DNA of 6,440 nucleotides from Acidimicrobiales bacterium (GTDB taxonomy: Bacteria; Actinomycetota; Acidimicrobiia; Acidimicrobiales; Palsa-688). The stretch spans positions 1 to 6,440 of the forward strand of contig JAFAWZ010000219.1 in NCBI GenBank assembly GCA_019241495.1, read 5' to 3'. Positions 1 to 6,049 of this stretch are shown here, piece after piece. A program made the translations under genes and the position numbers. The notes under the pieces were generated by a model. It ran no database searches. It was not told the DNA's origin and saw only the letters and a list, made by a program, of their open reading frames with translations. The number at the start of each line of letters is the position of its first letter. Within the stretch, counting starts at the first letter, position 1.

Positions 1-1785
1 CATGGCCGTGCTGAGGCGATGCGCGATCAGGATGGCCGAGCGACCCTGGAGCAGGACGTCGAGAGCCGCTTCGATCTTGGTTTCGGACTGCAGATCGAGG
101 TTGGAGGTCGCCTCGTCCAGCACCAGGACCCGGGGCCGAGCCATGAACGCCCGGGCCAGGGCGATCAGCTGTCTCTCCCCCGATGACAACGACTGGCCCC
201 GTTCGTGAACCTGACTCTCGATGCCCCGGGGCATTCGTTCGATGACCTCGACCAGGCCGACCGCCCGTACCGCCTCCCAGACTTCCTCGTCGGTGGCACC
301 CGGCCGGGCGAACGCGAGGTTGTCGCGCACCGTCCCCGCGAACAGGAACGGTTCCTGGGGGACCACCCCGAGTTGGCGGCGCAGCGAGCCCACCGTGGCA
401 TCGCGCAGATCGCGCCCGTCGATCAGGATCCGGCCACCCGTCGGGTCGTAGAAGCGGGTGACCAGCTTGGCCATGGTTGATTTACCCGCCCCGGTAGGGC
501 CCACGAAAGCGATGGTCTCGCCGGCGCGGACATGAAGCGTCACGTCGCTGATCACCGGGGCGGCCGGGTCGTAGCCGAACGTCACTCCCTCGAAGTCGAT
601 GTCCCCCTGGATCGGCGGCAGCTCCAGCGCGTCGACCTTTTCCGGGACGCTCGGCTCGATGGCGAACAAGGAGCGCAGCTTCACCATGGACGCCTGACCC
701 TGCTGGTACAGGTTGTACTGCTGGACCAGCAGCTGGATGGGCAGCATGAACCGGCTCAGGTACAAGAAGAAGGCGGCCAGGTTGCCCACGCTCAGTGAGC
801 CGTGCAGGACCATCTCACCGCCGATGGCGAGCAGGGCACCCTGGGCCAGGTACCCCAGCATCTGGGTGCCCGGGCCGTACAGGGCGTTGATGTGCGCCGT
901 GTAGTTGTTGGCGTCGCGGTATCTGCCTACGACGTTGCGATGATGGACCACGTTGCGGGCCTGGCGGTTGTGGGCGGTGGCCACCCGCACACCGTGCAGG
1001 CTCTCGTCGAGGTCGGCCAGCACGCCGGCGATGCCGTCGCGGACCCGCTCGTAGCCGCGGACCGATGCCCGCGAGAACCACACCGAACCGATCGTCAACA
1101 GCGGGACGATGAGCGCGACCGTGATGAGGCCCAGCAACCAATTGGTGGCGAACAGGATGGCCGAGATGACCACCATGGTCAGCCCTTGCACGGCGAATTG
1201 AGCGAGACCGTCTTGCAGCAACTGTTGAAGGTTCTCGATGTCGCTGGTCATCCGCGTCATGATGACCCCGGCCTTCTCGTCGGTGTAGAAGTCGAGGCCC
1301 AACCGCTGGAGGTGGGTGAAGACACTCACTCGCAGGTCGTTCATCACCCACGCGGCCAACCGGCCGGTTACCTGAACCATCGCTCTTTGCGCGACCGCCG
1401 TGACGATGATGGACGCCAGGTAGAGCGCGGCCACCACGATCACGACGGTCATGTCGGGCCGGACCATGCCATGGTCGATCCCGTAGCTGATCAGCTTGGG
1501 ACCTACCTGGTTCACGACGCTGACCAGGCCCACCAACAACACGGCCACGAGACCCAGGTGCCAGTGGCGGAACATCAGCGAGCGCAGGGTCAGCCGCTGG
1601 TGCTCTTCCGGACGGGCCCGGTAGGTGAACTCGACGTTCGGGTCGCCGTGGTCGGGCTCGTCGGCGAGAAGGCGGTCCACCCCGGCCTGCATCTCCCAGG
1701 GCACGCCCGAAAAGGGCAACCCGTTGCCGGGGTTGCCCGCGCTCCCGTGGGTCCCACCGAACATGGGACCTCCGCCGCCTATCAT
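1..1785 (-). CDS. ABC exporter half-transporter 2 (TMD-NBD fusion), consensus ATP-site subunit, C-terminus off window
   Basis: This is the second half of an ATP-driven inner-membrane exporter (type IV fold: six TM helices followed by an ATPase domain). The 595 visible codons are open to the window edge; probably only a few dozen C-terminal residues are missing. A Gly-rich, hydrophilic N-terminus of about 70 residues precedes TM1 (about 76-98). Further hydrophobic spans lie near 112-132, 197-216, 218-237, 306-325 and 332-355. In the NBD, Walker A is GPTGAGKS (429-436), the Q-loop is Q477 in VVPQEPF, the signature is LSSGERQ (533-539, not LSGGQ), Walker B ends in D557-E558, and the H-switch is H589. 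The catalytic Glu and Gln are therefore canonical, while the signature is altered. The ATG at 1785 is chosen because AGGAG lies 8 nt upstream and the upstream stop overlaps it (TGATG); an in-frame GTG at 1788 is the alternative. It should pair with the upstream half-transporter. The substrate cannot be read from the sequence; drug or lipid export is inferred from family and the MarR neighbour. Confidence 0.96.
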   Translation of the reverse strand, partial: MIGGGGPMFGGTHGSAGNPGNGLPFSGVPWEMQAGVDRLLADEPDHGDPNVEFTYRARPEEHQRLTLRSLMFRHWHLGLVAVLLVGLVSVVNQVGPKLISYGIDHGMVRPDMTVVIVVAALYLASIIVTAVAQRAMVQVTGRLAAWVMNDLRVSVFTHLQRLGLDFYTDEKAGVIMTRMTSDIENLQQLLQDGLAQFAVQGLTMVVISAILFATNWLLGLITVALIVPLLTIGSVWFSRASVRGYERVRDGIAGVLADLDESLHGVRVATAHNRQARNVVHHRNVVGRYRDANNYTAHINALYGPGTQMLGYLAQGALLAIGGEMVLHGSLSVGNLAAFFLYLSRFMLPIQLLVQQYNLYQQGQASMVKLRSLFAIEPSVPEKVDALELPPIQGDIDFEGVTFGYDPAAPVISDVTLHVRAGETIAFVGPTGAGKSTMAKLVTRFYDPTGGRILIDGRDLRDATVGSLRRQLGVVPQEPFLFAGTVRDNLAFARPGATDEEVWEAVRAVGLVEVIERMPRGIESQVHERGQSLSSGERQLIALARAFMARPRVLVLDEATSNLDLQSETKIEAALDVLLQGRSAILIAHRLSTAM

Positions 1786-3692
1786 CACGAGAGCTCCTCT
1801 CCGTCTACTTGGAGCCGTTCGAGCTCCTCGGCCTGGGCCAGCACCTCGCCGTACAACGGGACCGTCCTCATAAGCTCGGCGTGGGTTCCCTCGGCGACCA
1901 CCCGGCCTGCGTCCATAAGCACGACCCGATCCGCCAGGCTTATGGTGGACAGCCGGTGAGCCACGATCAAGGTGGTCCGCCCCTCCATCAGCCCCTGCAG
2001 GTTGCGGTGGATCGCCTGCTCGACCTGGACGTCGATGGCGCTGGTCGCGTCGTCGAGCACCAGAATGGGCGGGTTGAGCAGCAAGGCCCGGGCGATGGAG
2101 ACCCGTTGGCGCTGGCCGCCTGACAGCGTGTAGCCCCGTTCGCCGACCACCGTGTCGTAGCCCTCGGAGAGCTCGCGGATGAACTCGTCGGCCCCGGCCG
2201 CCTCGGCTGCCGCCTCGATATCGGCGAAGTCAGCGTCGGGCCGGCCGTATGCGATGTTGTCCCGCACCGACACCGAGAACAGGAAAGGCTCGTCGAGCAC
2301 GATGCCGATCTGGGCCCGCAGGCTGGAGAGAGTCAGGTCTCGCACGTCGTGGCCGTCGATGCGCACCGCGCCCCGGTTTACGTCGTAGAACCGGTCGAGC
2401 AGCCGGGCCACGGTCGACTTGCCCGAACCGGTCCGTCCAACCAGCGCCACGGTCTCGCCCGGCCGCAAGTGGAGGTCGAACCCGTCGAGAACAAGGGGCC
2501 CCGCCGCGGAGCCATCAGGCGAATACGAGAAGCTCACCGAGTCGAACCGGACGTCGCCGCGGCAGTCGATCAGGTCCACCGCGCCCGGGCGATCCACGAT
2601 GGTCGGATGCTCGTCGAGAATCTCGTAGATGCGCTTGGCGGACGCCGAGGCCCGCTGGCCGAGCATTATGAGCATCCCGAGCATCTGGAACGGCGCCTGC
2701 AGCATGACGATCCAGAAGCTGAACGACAAGATGGTCCCGACCTGCAGATGGTCGTGGATGACGAGGTACCCGCCGAGCAGGAGCACCAGGGCCAGGCCGA
2801 CCTGGGAGAGGTTCTGGACGAGGGGAGTGAACCGAGCGCGGATGTCGGCGTCTTTGACATACGCCCAGCGCAACCTCTCTGCCGCCCGGGCCAGTGCGGT
2901 CAGTTGCTGGTCTTCTGCGGCGAAGGACTTGAGGATGCGGACTCCGTTGATGTTCTCGTCGACGATCGTCGCCACGTCGGCCAAACGGGATTGGATCAGC
3001 CACGACACGGGGAAGAGCACATGCCGCATGCGCACGCTCAGGACGTAGATGAACGGCATGGCGGCCATGGCCACGACGGCCAACAGCACGTTGATCGAAG
3101 CCATGTACCCGAATGCCACCACCGCCACCAGGCACTGCACCACGATCGAGGGCCCGAAGGTGAGGTACATCTGGACCGATCGGATGTCCGAGTTGGCCCG
3201 GGAGATCAGCTGCCCGGACTGCACGCGGTCGTAGAAGTCGAACGACATGCGCGACAGATGGGTGTAGATGATGTTGCGCAGATCGAATTCGATCGCGTAG
3301 GCCGTGGTCATCAGCAGCCGCCGAGCGACGTAACCGAAGATCCCGGCCAGCACGGCCAGGACCATCACGATGACGACGTAGTGCAATAGGAGGCGCTCGT
3401 AGTGCGAGGCGGGCAGCCCGGAGTGCCCGACGAAGGGCACGATCGCCTTGTCGAGGGCGTCGGTGCCGAGCAACTGGGGGATCTCGACCTGGAGCACCAG
3501 GCCGAGGAACGACAGCGTGAGCGACGTGATGAACGTGGCCCGGTGAGCCACGACGACGGGCAGCGCCCGGCGCAACCAGCTCTTGTCCTGGTCGGGGTCG
3601 ATGGCCGCCTTCGGGGGCGCGTAGTACGAGGTGGTGAGGGCTGGAACCGCGGGCGCAGCTTCGTTGGGGCGTGATGAGGTATCGAGGCTCAC
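1785..3692 (-). CDS. ABC exporter half-transporter 1 (TMD-NBD fusion), degenerate ATP-site subunit
   Basis: This is a complete 635-residue exporter half of normal family length, acting in the cytoplasmic membrane. After a polar N-terminus of about 50 residues, hydrophobic spans lie near 52-72, 101-122, 178-197, 200-220, 293-313 and 317-343. In the NBD, Walker A is GRTGSGKS (419-426), the signature is a perfect LSGGQ (523-527), and the H-switch is H579 in AHRLST. Two catalytic positions deviate: the Q-loop Gln is D467 (IVLDEPF), and the Walker B Glu is D548 (LVLDDA). Such changes are known in one partner of heterodimeric exporters (TM287/288, BmrCD, LmrCD types), so this half is inferred to dimerise with the next gene product. 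The reading frame is open upstream to 4013, but that stretch is Arg/Pro-rich and overlaps marR. The GTG at 3692 is chosen because its GTGA overlaps the marR stop and GAGGA lies about 10 nt upstream. Substrate unknown. Confidence 0.96.
   Translation of the reverse strand: MSLDTSSRPNEAAPAVPALTTSYYAPPKAAIDPDQDKSWLRRALPVVVAHRATFITSLTLSFLGLVLQVEIPQLLGTDALDKAIVPFVGHSGLPASHYERLLLHYVVIVMVLAVLAGIFGYVARRLLMTTAYAIEFDLRNIIYTHLSRMSFDFYDRVQSGQLISRANSDIRSVQMYLTFGPSIVVQCLVAVVAFGYMASINVLLAVVAMAAMPFIYVLSVRMRHVLFPVSWLIQSRLADVATIVDENINGVRILKSFAAEDQQLTALARAAERLRWAYVKDADIRARFTPLVQNLSQVGLALVLLLGGYLVIHDHLQVGTILSFSFWIVMLQAPFQMLGMLIMLGQRASASAKRIYEILDEHPTIVDRPGAVDLIDCRGDVRFDSVSFSYSPDGSAAGPLVLDGFDLHLRPGETVALVGRTGSGKSTVARLLDRFYDVNRGAVRIDGHDVRDLTLSSLRAQIGIVLDEPFLFSVSVRDNIAYGRPDADFADIEAAAEAAGADEFIRELSEGYDTVVGERGYTLSGGQRQRVSIARALLLNPPILVLDDATSAIDVQVEQAIHRNLQGLMEGRTTLIVAHRLSTISLADRVVLMDAGRVVAEGTHAELMRTVPLYGEVLAQAEELERLQVDGEELS
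1794..1798 (-). promoter_or_regulatory. Ribosome binding site of ABC half-transporter 2
   Basis: AGGAG on the minus strand lies 8 nt before the ATG at 1785 and only 5 nt before the alternative GTG at 1788, which favours the ATG. It lies inside the last codons of the upstream gene, so translation of the two ABC subunits is probably coupled. Confidence 0.75.
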
Positions 3693-4183
3693 TGCGGGCT
3701 CTTCCTCATCATCTTGGTGACCCGATAGCCGTCGAGCGCCCGGCGCCAGCACTCGAGGCCGCGCAGGGCCTGGGCGGCCTGCTCGTCGTCGCCTAGATGG
3801 GCGGCTATCTCGTTGAGCCGGTCGTCGACGATCTGGTCGGCGGTCTCGAGGAGCTGGCTGCCCGCGGGCGTGAGGGTATGGCTCACCCGGCGACGGTCCC
3901 CGTCCTCGTGGCGGCGCGCGACCAGCCCCCGCGCCACCAATCCGTCGACCACGGCGGTGACCGTCGGGCGGCTCACCGCCAGGTGCTCGGCCAGCTTGGA
4001 TGCCCCGGTCCATCCTTCGTCGAGGAACGACATGATCCGGTACTGAGGAAGTGAGAGGTCGACCTTGGTGAGGCCGACCTCCACTTGGCGGGCCAGGCGG
4101 GCCGCCACTCGCCCGAATGCGACCAGGCCGGTGCCGGCCTCCGCCCCCGCCCCGACGCTGGCCAGGGTTGTTTCGGCTTCCAT
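3689..4183 (-). CDS. MarR-family winged-helix transcriptional regulator
   Basis: This is a 164-residue DNA-binding regulator, normal MarR length, expected to act as a homodimer. The N-terminal dimerisation helix spans about 17-40. The helix-turn-helix lies at about 60-88 (GASKLAEHLAVSRPTVTAVVDGLVARGLV region, recognition helix around S71-A77). The wing is at about 90-106, with the family's D-x-D-R-R signature at 94-98, followed by LTPAG. C-terminal helices (about 108-155) complete the dimer interface. It is the first gene of an operon with the two ABC exporter subunits, its stop overlapping the next start. By analogy with MarR/exporter pairs it probably represses its own operon and is released by a pump substrate; this is inferred, not seen. 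The ATG at 4183 has no Shine-Dalgarno sequence upstream but has a -10-like hexamer six bases away, suggesting a leaderless mRNA. Confidence 0.93.
   Translation of the reverse strand: MEAETTLASVGAGAEAGTGLVAFGRVAARLARQVEVGLTKVDLSLPQYRIMSFLDEGWTGASKLAEHLAVSRPTVTAVVDGLVARGLVARRHEDGDRRRVSHTLTPAGSQLLETADQIVDDRLNEIAAHLGDDEQAAQALRGLECWRRALDGYRVTKMMRKSPQ
3699..3707 (-). promoter_or_regulatory. Ribosome binding site deciding the GTG start of ABC half-transporter 1
   Basis: GAGGAAGAG on the minus strand, inside the last codons of the MarR gene, has its AGGA core 10 nt before the GTG at 3692. Together with the 4-nt GTGA overlap with the marR stop it supports this short form over longer in-frame starts up to 4013. 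Confidence 0.6.
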
Positions 4184-4200
4184 ATCGTTAGAATATCGAA
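4183..4200 (-). promoter_or_regulatory. Putative marR-operon promoter (leaderless) with tandem CGATAT boxes
   Basis: This is an AT-rich island in GC-rich surroundings directly before the MarR start. On the minus strand, TATTCT (4195-4190) fits the actinobacterial -10 pattern TAnnnT and ends 6 nt before the A of the ATG, so transcription would begin at or next to the start codon. No Shine-Dalgarno sequence is present. CGATAT occurs twice, 11 nt apart (one helical turn), flanking and overlapping the -10, and could be the MarR autorepression site. No convincing -35 is seen. Promoter and operator roles are inferred. Confidence 0.45.
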
Positions 4201-4351
4201 TAGTTGGACCTGGCTGAGCGGGAATCGCGGACGCCGGTTGGGCTCGCTCTTTGTGACGCGTTTGCCTTTTCGTGACGCGCTGACCGCACTATTTGCGGAT
4301 AACGCGTCACAAAGCGCAGTGGGGGTCACAAAGCGTCGGCGCTCTTGGATC
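4184..4351. other. Intergenic control region between MFS pump and marR operon
   Basis: These 168 bases carry no credible gene. They hold the marR promoter-like island next to 4183, then a stretch up to about 4245 without recognisable signals, then the nested inverted repeat at 4249-4333. The MFS stop codon lies at 4352. No hairpin followed by a T-run, which would mark an intrinsic terminator, is present on either strand. Confidence 0.7.
4249..4333. repeat. Nested inverted repeat with four GTGAC/GTCAC boxes and a central hairpin
   Basis: Box A (CTTTGTGACGCGTT, 4249-4262) and box B (GTGACGCG, 4272-4279) point right. Box C (AACGCGTCACAAAG, 4301-4314) and box D (GTCACAAAGCG, 4325-4335) point left. 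A to B and C to D are both spaced exactly 19 bp. Pairs B/C (8 bp) and A/D (9 bp, CTTTGTGAC with GTCACAAAG) share one dyad centre at base 4291. That base is also the centre of a small hairpin, CCGCA-CTATT-TGCGG (4284-4298). A and C additionally form a perfect 14-bp inverted repeat, so A and B compete for C. It lies 66-150 bp upstream of the MarR start. It is most likely a binding site for a dimeric or tetrameric regulator; a structured transcript end of the MFS mRNA is the alternative. Confidence 0.8.
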
Positions 4352-5965
4352 TCACACGGTTGCCGGCCTCGTTCGGGGCTCACCCGCGCTCTCGGTGCTC
4401 TCGCCCCGGCCGGACTCGGACTCGGAGGACTCGGACTCGGAGGACTCGGAGGCGGCGGGCTGGGAGGCCACGAAGTCCTTCGAGCGGATCGACAACAACG
4501 CACCGATCCCTCCCACCAGCGCCAGACCGGCGCTCACGTAGAGGATGTCATTGAGCGCGGAGGCGAAGCTCGAGTGCAGCGCTGCGGCTAACTGGCCGCG
4601 CTCCACGCTCGGGACCGACCCGAAGGCCTGCCCGCTGTTGCCCTGTTCGATGGTGTGAAGGAGGGTTCGCGATCGCCCGGCCAGCTGCGCGTTACCGGAC
4701 AACGCGGATGTGAACCGGTGGCCCAGGACCTGGGTGAATATCGAGCCATATACCGCGATGCCGAGGGCGATCCCGATCTGGCGGAACGTGGTGTTCACTC
4801 CGGAGGCCATTCCTGACCTTTGGGGGATCACCACTCCGACGGCGGTGGACGCCAGTGGCGGGTTCACCATCCCGCTGCCTACGCCGGCGACGATGAACCC
4901 GGGGATGAGATGGGTCCACTGCCCGGAGGAGCTGATGCCGCCCATCAGGATCAGCCCGACGCCGACCAGAACCAGACCGGGCCCGATGAGCCAGCGCACC
5001 GGCATATGGCTGCTCAGCCGCCCGGCGAGAGTCGCGGCGACCAGGCTCCCGGCCGTCACGATGAGCAGCCGGAGGCCGGTGCCGAGAGCCGAGTAGCGCA
5101 GGTCGTCCTGTAGGTAGAGCACCAGGTACACGAACACGGAAAAAAGTGACCCGTTCATGGCCAGAGCCGACAGCAGACCCCCGCTGAAGGTGGGGACCCG
5201 AAACAGCTTCAGGTCGAACATGGGGTGGTCGATCGTGGCCTCCAGTTGGATGAACAGAGGCAAGAGCACTCCCGCGATCACCAGGCAGGTGACGGTGCCG
5301 GAGTCGCTCCATCCGACCTGGCCGGCGCGCATGAGGCCGTAGGTCAGGCTCACCAGCCCCGAGGTGAGCAGGGCGAAGCCGGCCCAGTCGATGCGGGCCG
5401 GATGGGTCGGTCCGGGGTCGTCGACCTTCCACAGAGTGATGAGGATGGCGGCCGCGCCGATCGGCAGGTTCACGAGGAAGATGCCCCGCCAGCTGATGCC
5501 AGTGGTGATGACACCTCCGAGCACCGGCCCGAGCCCGGTGGCCACGCCGGTGATGGCGCCCCACGCGCCGAAGGCCACGCCTCGCTCTTTGCCGTGGAAA
5601 GTCTGGGCGAGGAGCGCCAAGGAGGTGGCGAACAGCGTGGCGCCGCCGATGCCCTGGGCGCTTCGCGAGAGGATCAGCATCAACGACGACTGGGCCACTC
5701 CGCACAGCAGCGACCCGGCGGTGAAGATCGACAGGCCGATTACGAACAGGCGCCTTCGCCCGAAGCGGTCGGCCAACGAGCCAGAGGTGAGTAGCACCGA
5801 GGCCAACGTCAGCGCGTAGGCGTTGATCGTCCACTGAGCCTCGCTGAAGCCGGCATGGAGGCCCTGCTGTATCTCGGGTAGAGCGACGATGACGATCGTG
5901 ACATCGAGGAGCAGCATGAACGTCGCCGCGCACACGACGGTCAAGGTCCACCACTTCTTGTCCAT
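4352..5965 (-). CDS. DHA2-type (EmrB/QacA) 14-TM MFS drug:H+ antiporter
   Basis: This is a 537-residue inner-membrane proton-coupled exporter, normal length for the 14-helix DHA2 drug-efflux family. TM1 carries the family motif LDVTIVIVALP with D21 (about 20-30). Motif A, GSLADRFGRRR, lies at 62-72 in the first cytoplasmic loop. The antiporter motif C (GxGPVLGG) is at about 140-152, followed by SWRGIFLVNLPIG (158-170). A long polar segment at about 411-465 precedes the last helix (about 472-493). The C-terminal cytoplasmic tail (about 494-537) is unusual: a Ser/Glu-rich run at 507-527 encoded by a 15-bp tandem repeat. The frame is open upstream to 6193, but that part is antisense to the divergent Lrp-type gene. 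The ATG at 5965 (MDKKWWTL) is chosen because the TM1 motif follows at normal distance. No clear Shine-Dalgarno sequence is present. The neighbour suggests control by the Lrp/AsnC protein. The substrate is unknown. Confidence 0.95.
   Translation of the reverse strand: MDKKWWTLTVVCAATFMLLLDVTIVIVALPEIQQGLHAGFSEAQWTINAYALTLASVLLTSGSLADRFGRRRLFVIGLSIFTAGSLLCGVAQSSLMLILSRSAQGIGGATLFATSLALLAQTFHGKERGVAFGAWGAITGVATGLGPVLGGVITTGISWRGIFLVNLPIGAAAILITLWKVDDPGPTHPARIDWAGFALLTSGLVSLTYGLMRAGQVGWSDSGTVTCLVIAGVLLPLFIQLEATIDHPMFDLKLFRVPTFSGGLLSALAMNGSLFSVFVYLVLYLQDDLRYSALGTGLRLLIVTAGSLVAATLAGRLSSHMPVRWLIGPGLVLVGVGLILMGGISSSGQWTHLIPGFIVAGVGSGMVNPPLASTAVGVVIPQRSGMASGVNTTFRQIGIALGIAVYGSIFTQVLGHRFTSALSGNAQLAGRSRTLLHTIEQGNSGQAFGSVPSVERGQLAAALHSSFASALNDILYVSAGLALVGGIGALLSIRSKDFVASQPAASESSESESSESESGRGESTESAGEPRTRPATV
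4413..4451. repeat. 15-bp tandem repeat inside the MFS gene
   Basis: GACTCGGACTCGGAG occurs twice head to tail (4413-4427, 4428-4442) and is followed by a 9-bp partial copy (4443-4451). Read on the minus strand in frame it encodes repeated Ser/Glu residues in the MFS C-terminal tail. The 15-bp period is a multiple of three, so gain or loss of a unit would keep the reading frame. Confidence 0.9.
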
Positions 5966-6049
5966 GGATCCAGCGTGAGGCCAATCCCGGGGTTGTTCCA
6001 GCGTTGAGGCAATATCGGTTTGTTTCCGCCGCGGGTAGCTTCGGGTGTC
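5966..6049. promoter_or_regulatory. Divergent control region between MFS pump and Lrp-type regulator
   Basis: This 84-bp gap separates two divergent starts. It contains two 17-bp direct repeats (5969-5985 and 5997-6013) flanking a CCCGGG-centred palindrome. No textbook -35/-10 pair could be assigned with confidence on either strand, and neither gene has a good Shine-Dalgarno sequence. A regulator bound here would be placed to control both genes. Confidence 0.6.
5969..6013. repeat. Pair of 17-bp direct repeats, likely operator
   Basis: TCCAGCGTGAGGCCAAT (5969-5985) and TCCAGCGTTGAGGCAAT (5997-6013) are the same word, differing only by a one-base shift (an extra T against an extra C). They repeat at 28 bp. 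Between them is an interrupted palindrome, CAATCCCGGGGTTG (5982-5995, six of seven pairs matching). Repeated sites fit the multi-dimer binding typical of Lrp/AsnC proteins; assignment to the adjacent regulator is inference. Confidence 0.7.

Noticed and set aside
802..1959. Long plus-strand open frame of 385 codons
   Set aside because: It is antisense to the two ABC exporter genes, His/Asp/Gln-rich with no domain character, and typical of the open antisense frame in GC-rich coding DNA.
2349..3389. Plus-strand open frame of 346 codons
   Set aside because: Antisense shadow of ABC half 1, low-complexity composition, no start context; the minus strand carries unmistakable NBD motifs.
3693..4013. 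N-terminal extension of ABC half 1 up to an ATG at 4013
   Set aside because: Arg/Pro/Gly-rich and fully inside marR in another frame; the GTG at 3692 has a ribosome site and coupling.
4249..4333. Intrinsic terminator for the MFS gene
   Set aside because: Strong stems exist, but no T-run follows on either strand. It is kept only as an alternative because high-GC bacteria sometimes terminate without one.
4249..4333. CRP-type sites (TGTGA/TCACA)
   Set aside because: Half-sites resemble CRP boxes, but no pair has the TGTGA-N6-TCACA spacing; the 19-bp phased, wider dyad is a different layout.
4249..4335. CRISPR array or mobile-element ends
   Set aside because: Only four short boxes in two orientations, no constant-length spacers, no transposase or target duplication nearby.
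4692..5984. Minus-strand open frame of 430 codons overlapping the MFS gene
   Set aside because: Arg/His-rich frame-shifted reading of the MFS gene; the other minus frame has all MFS motifs.
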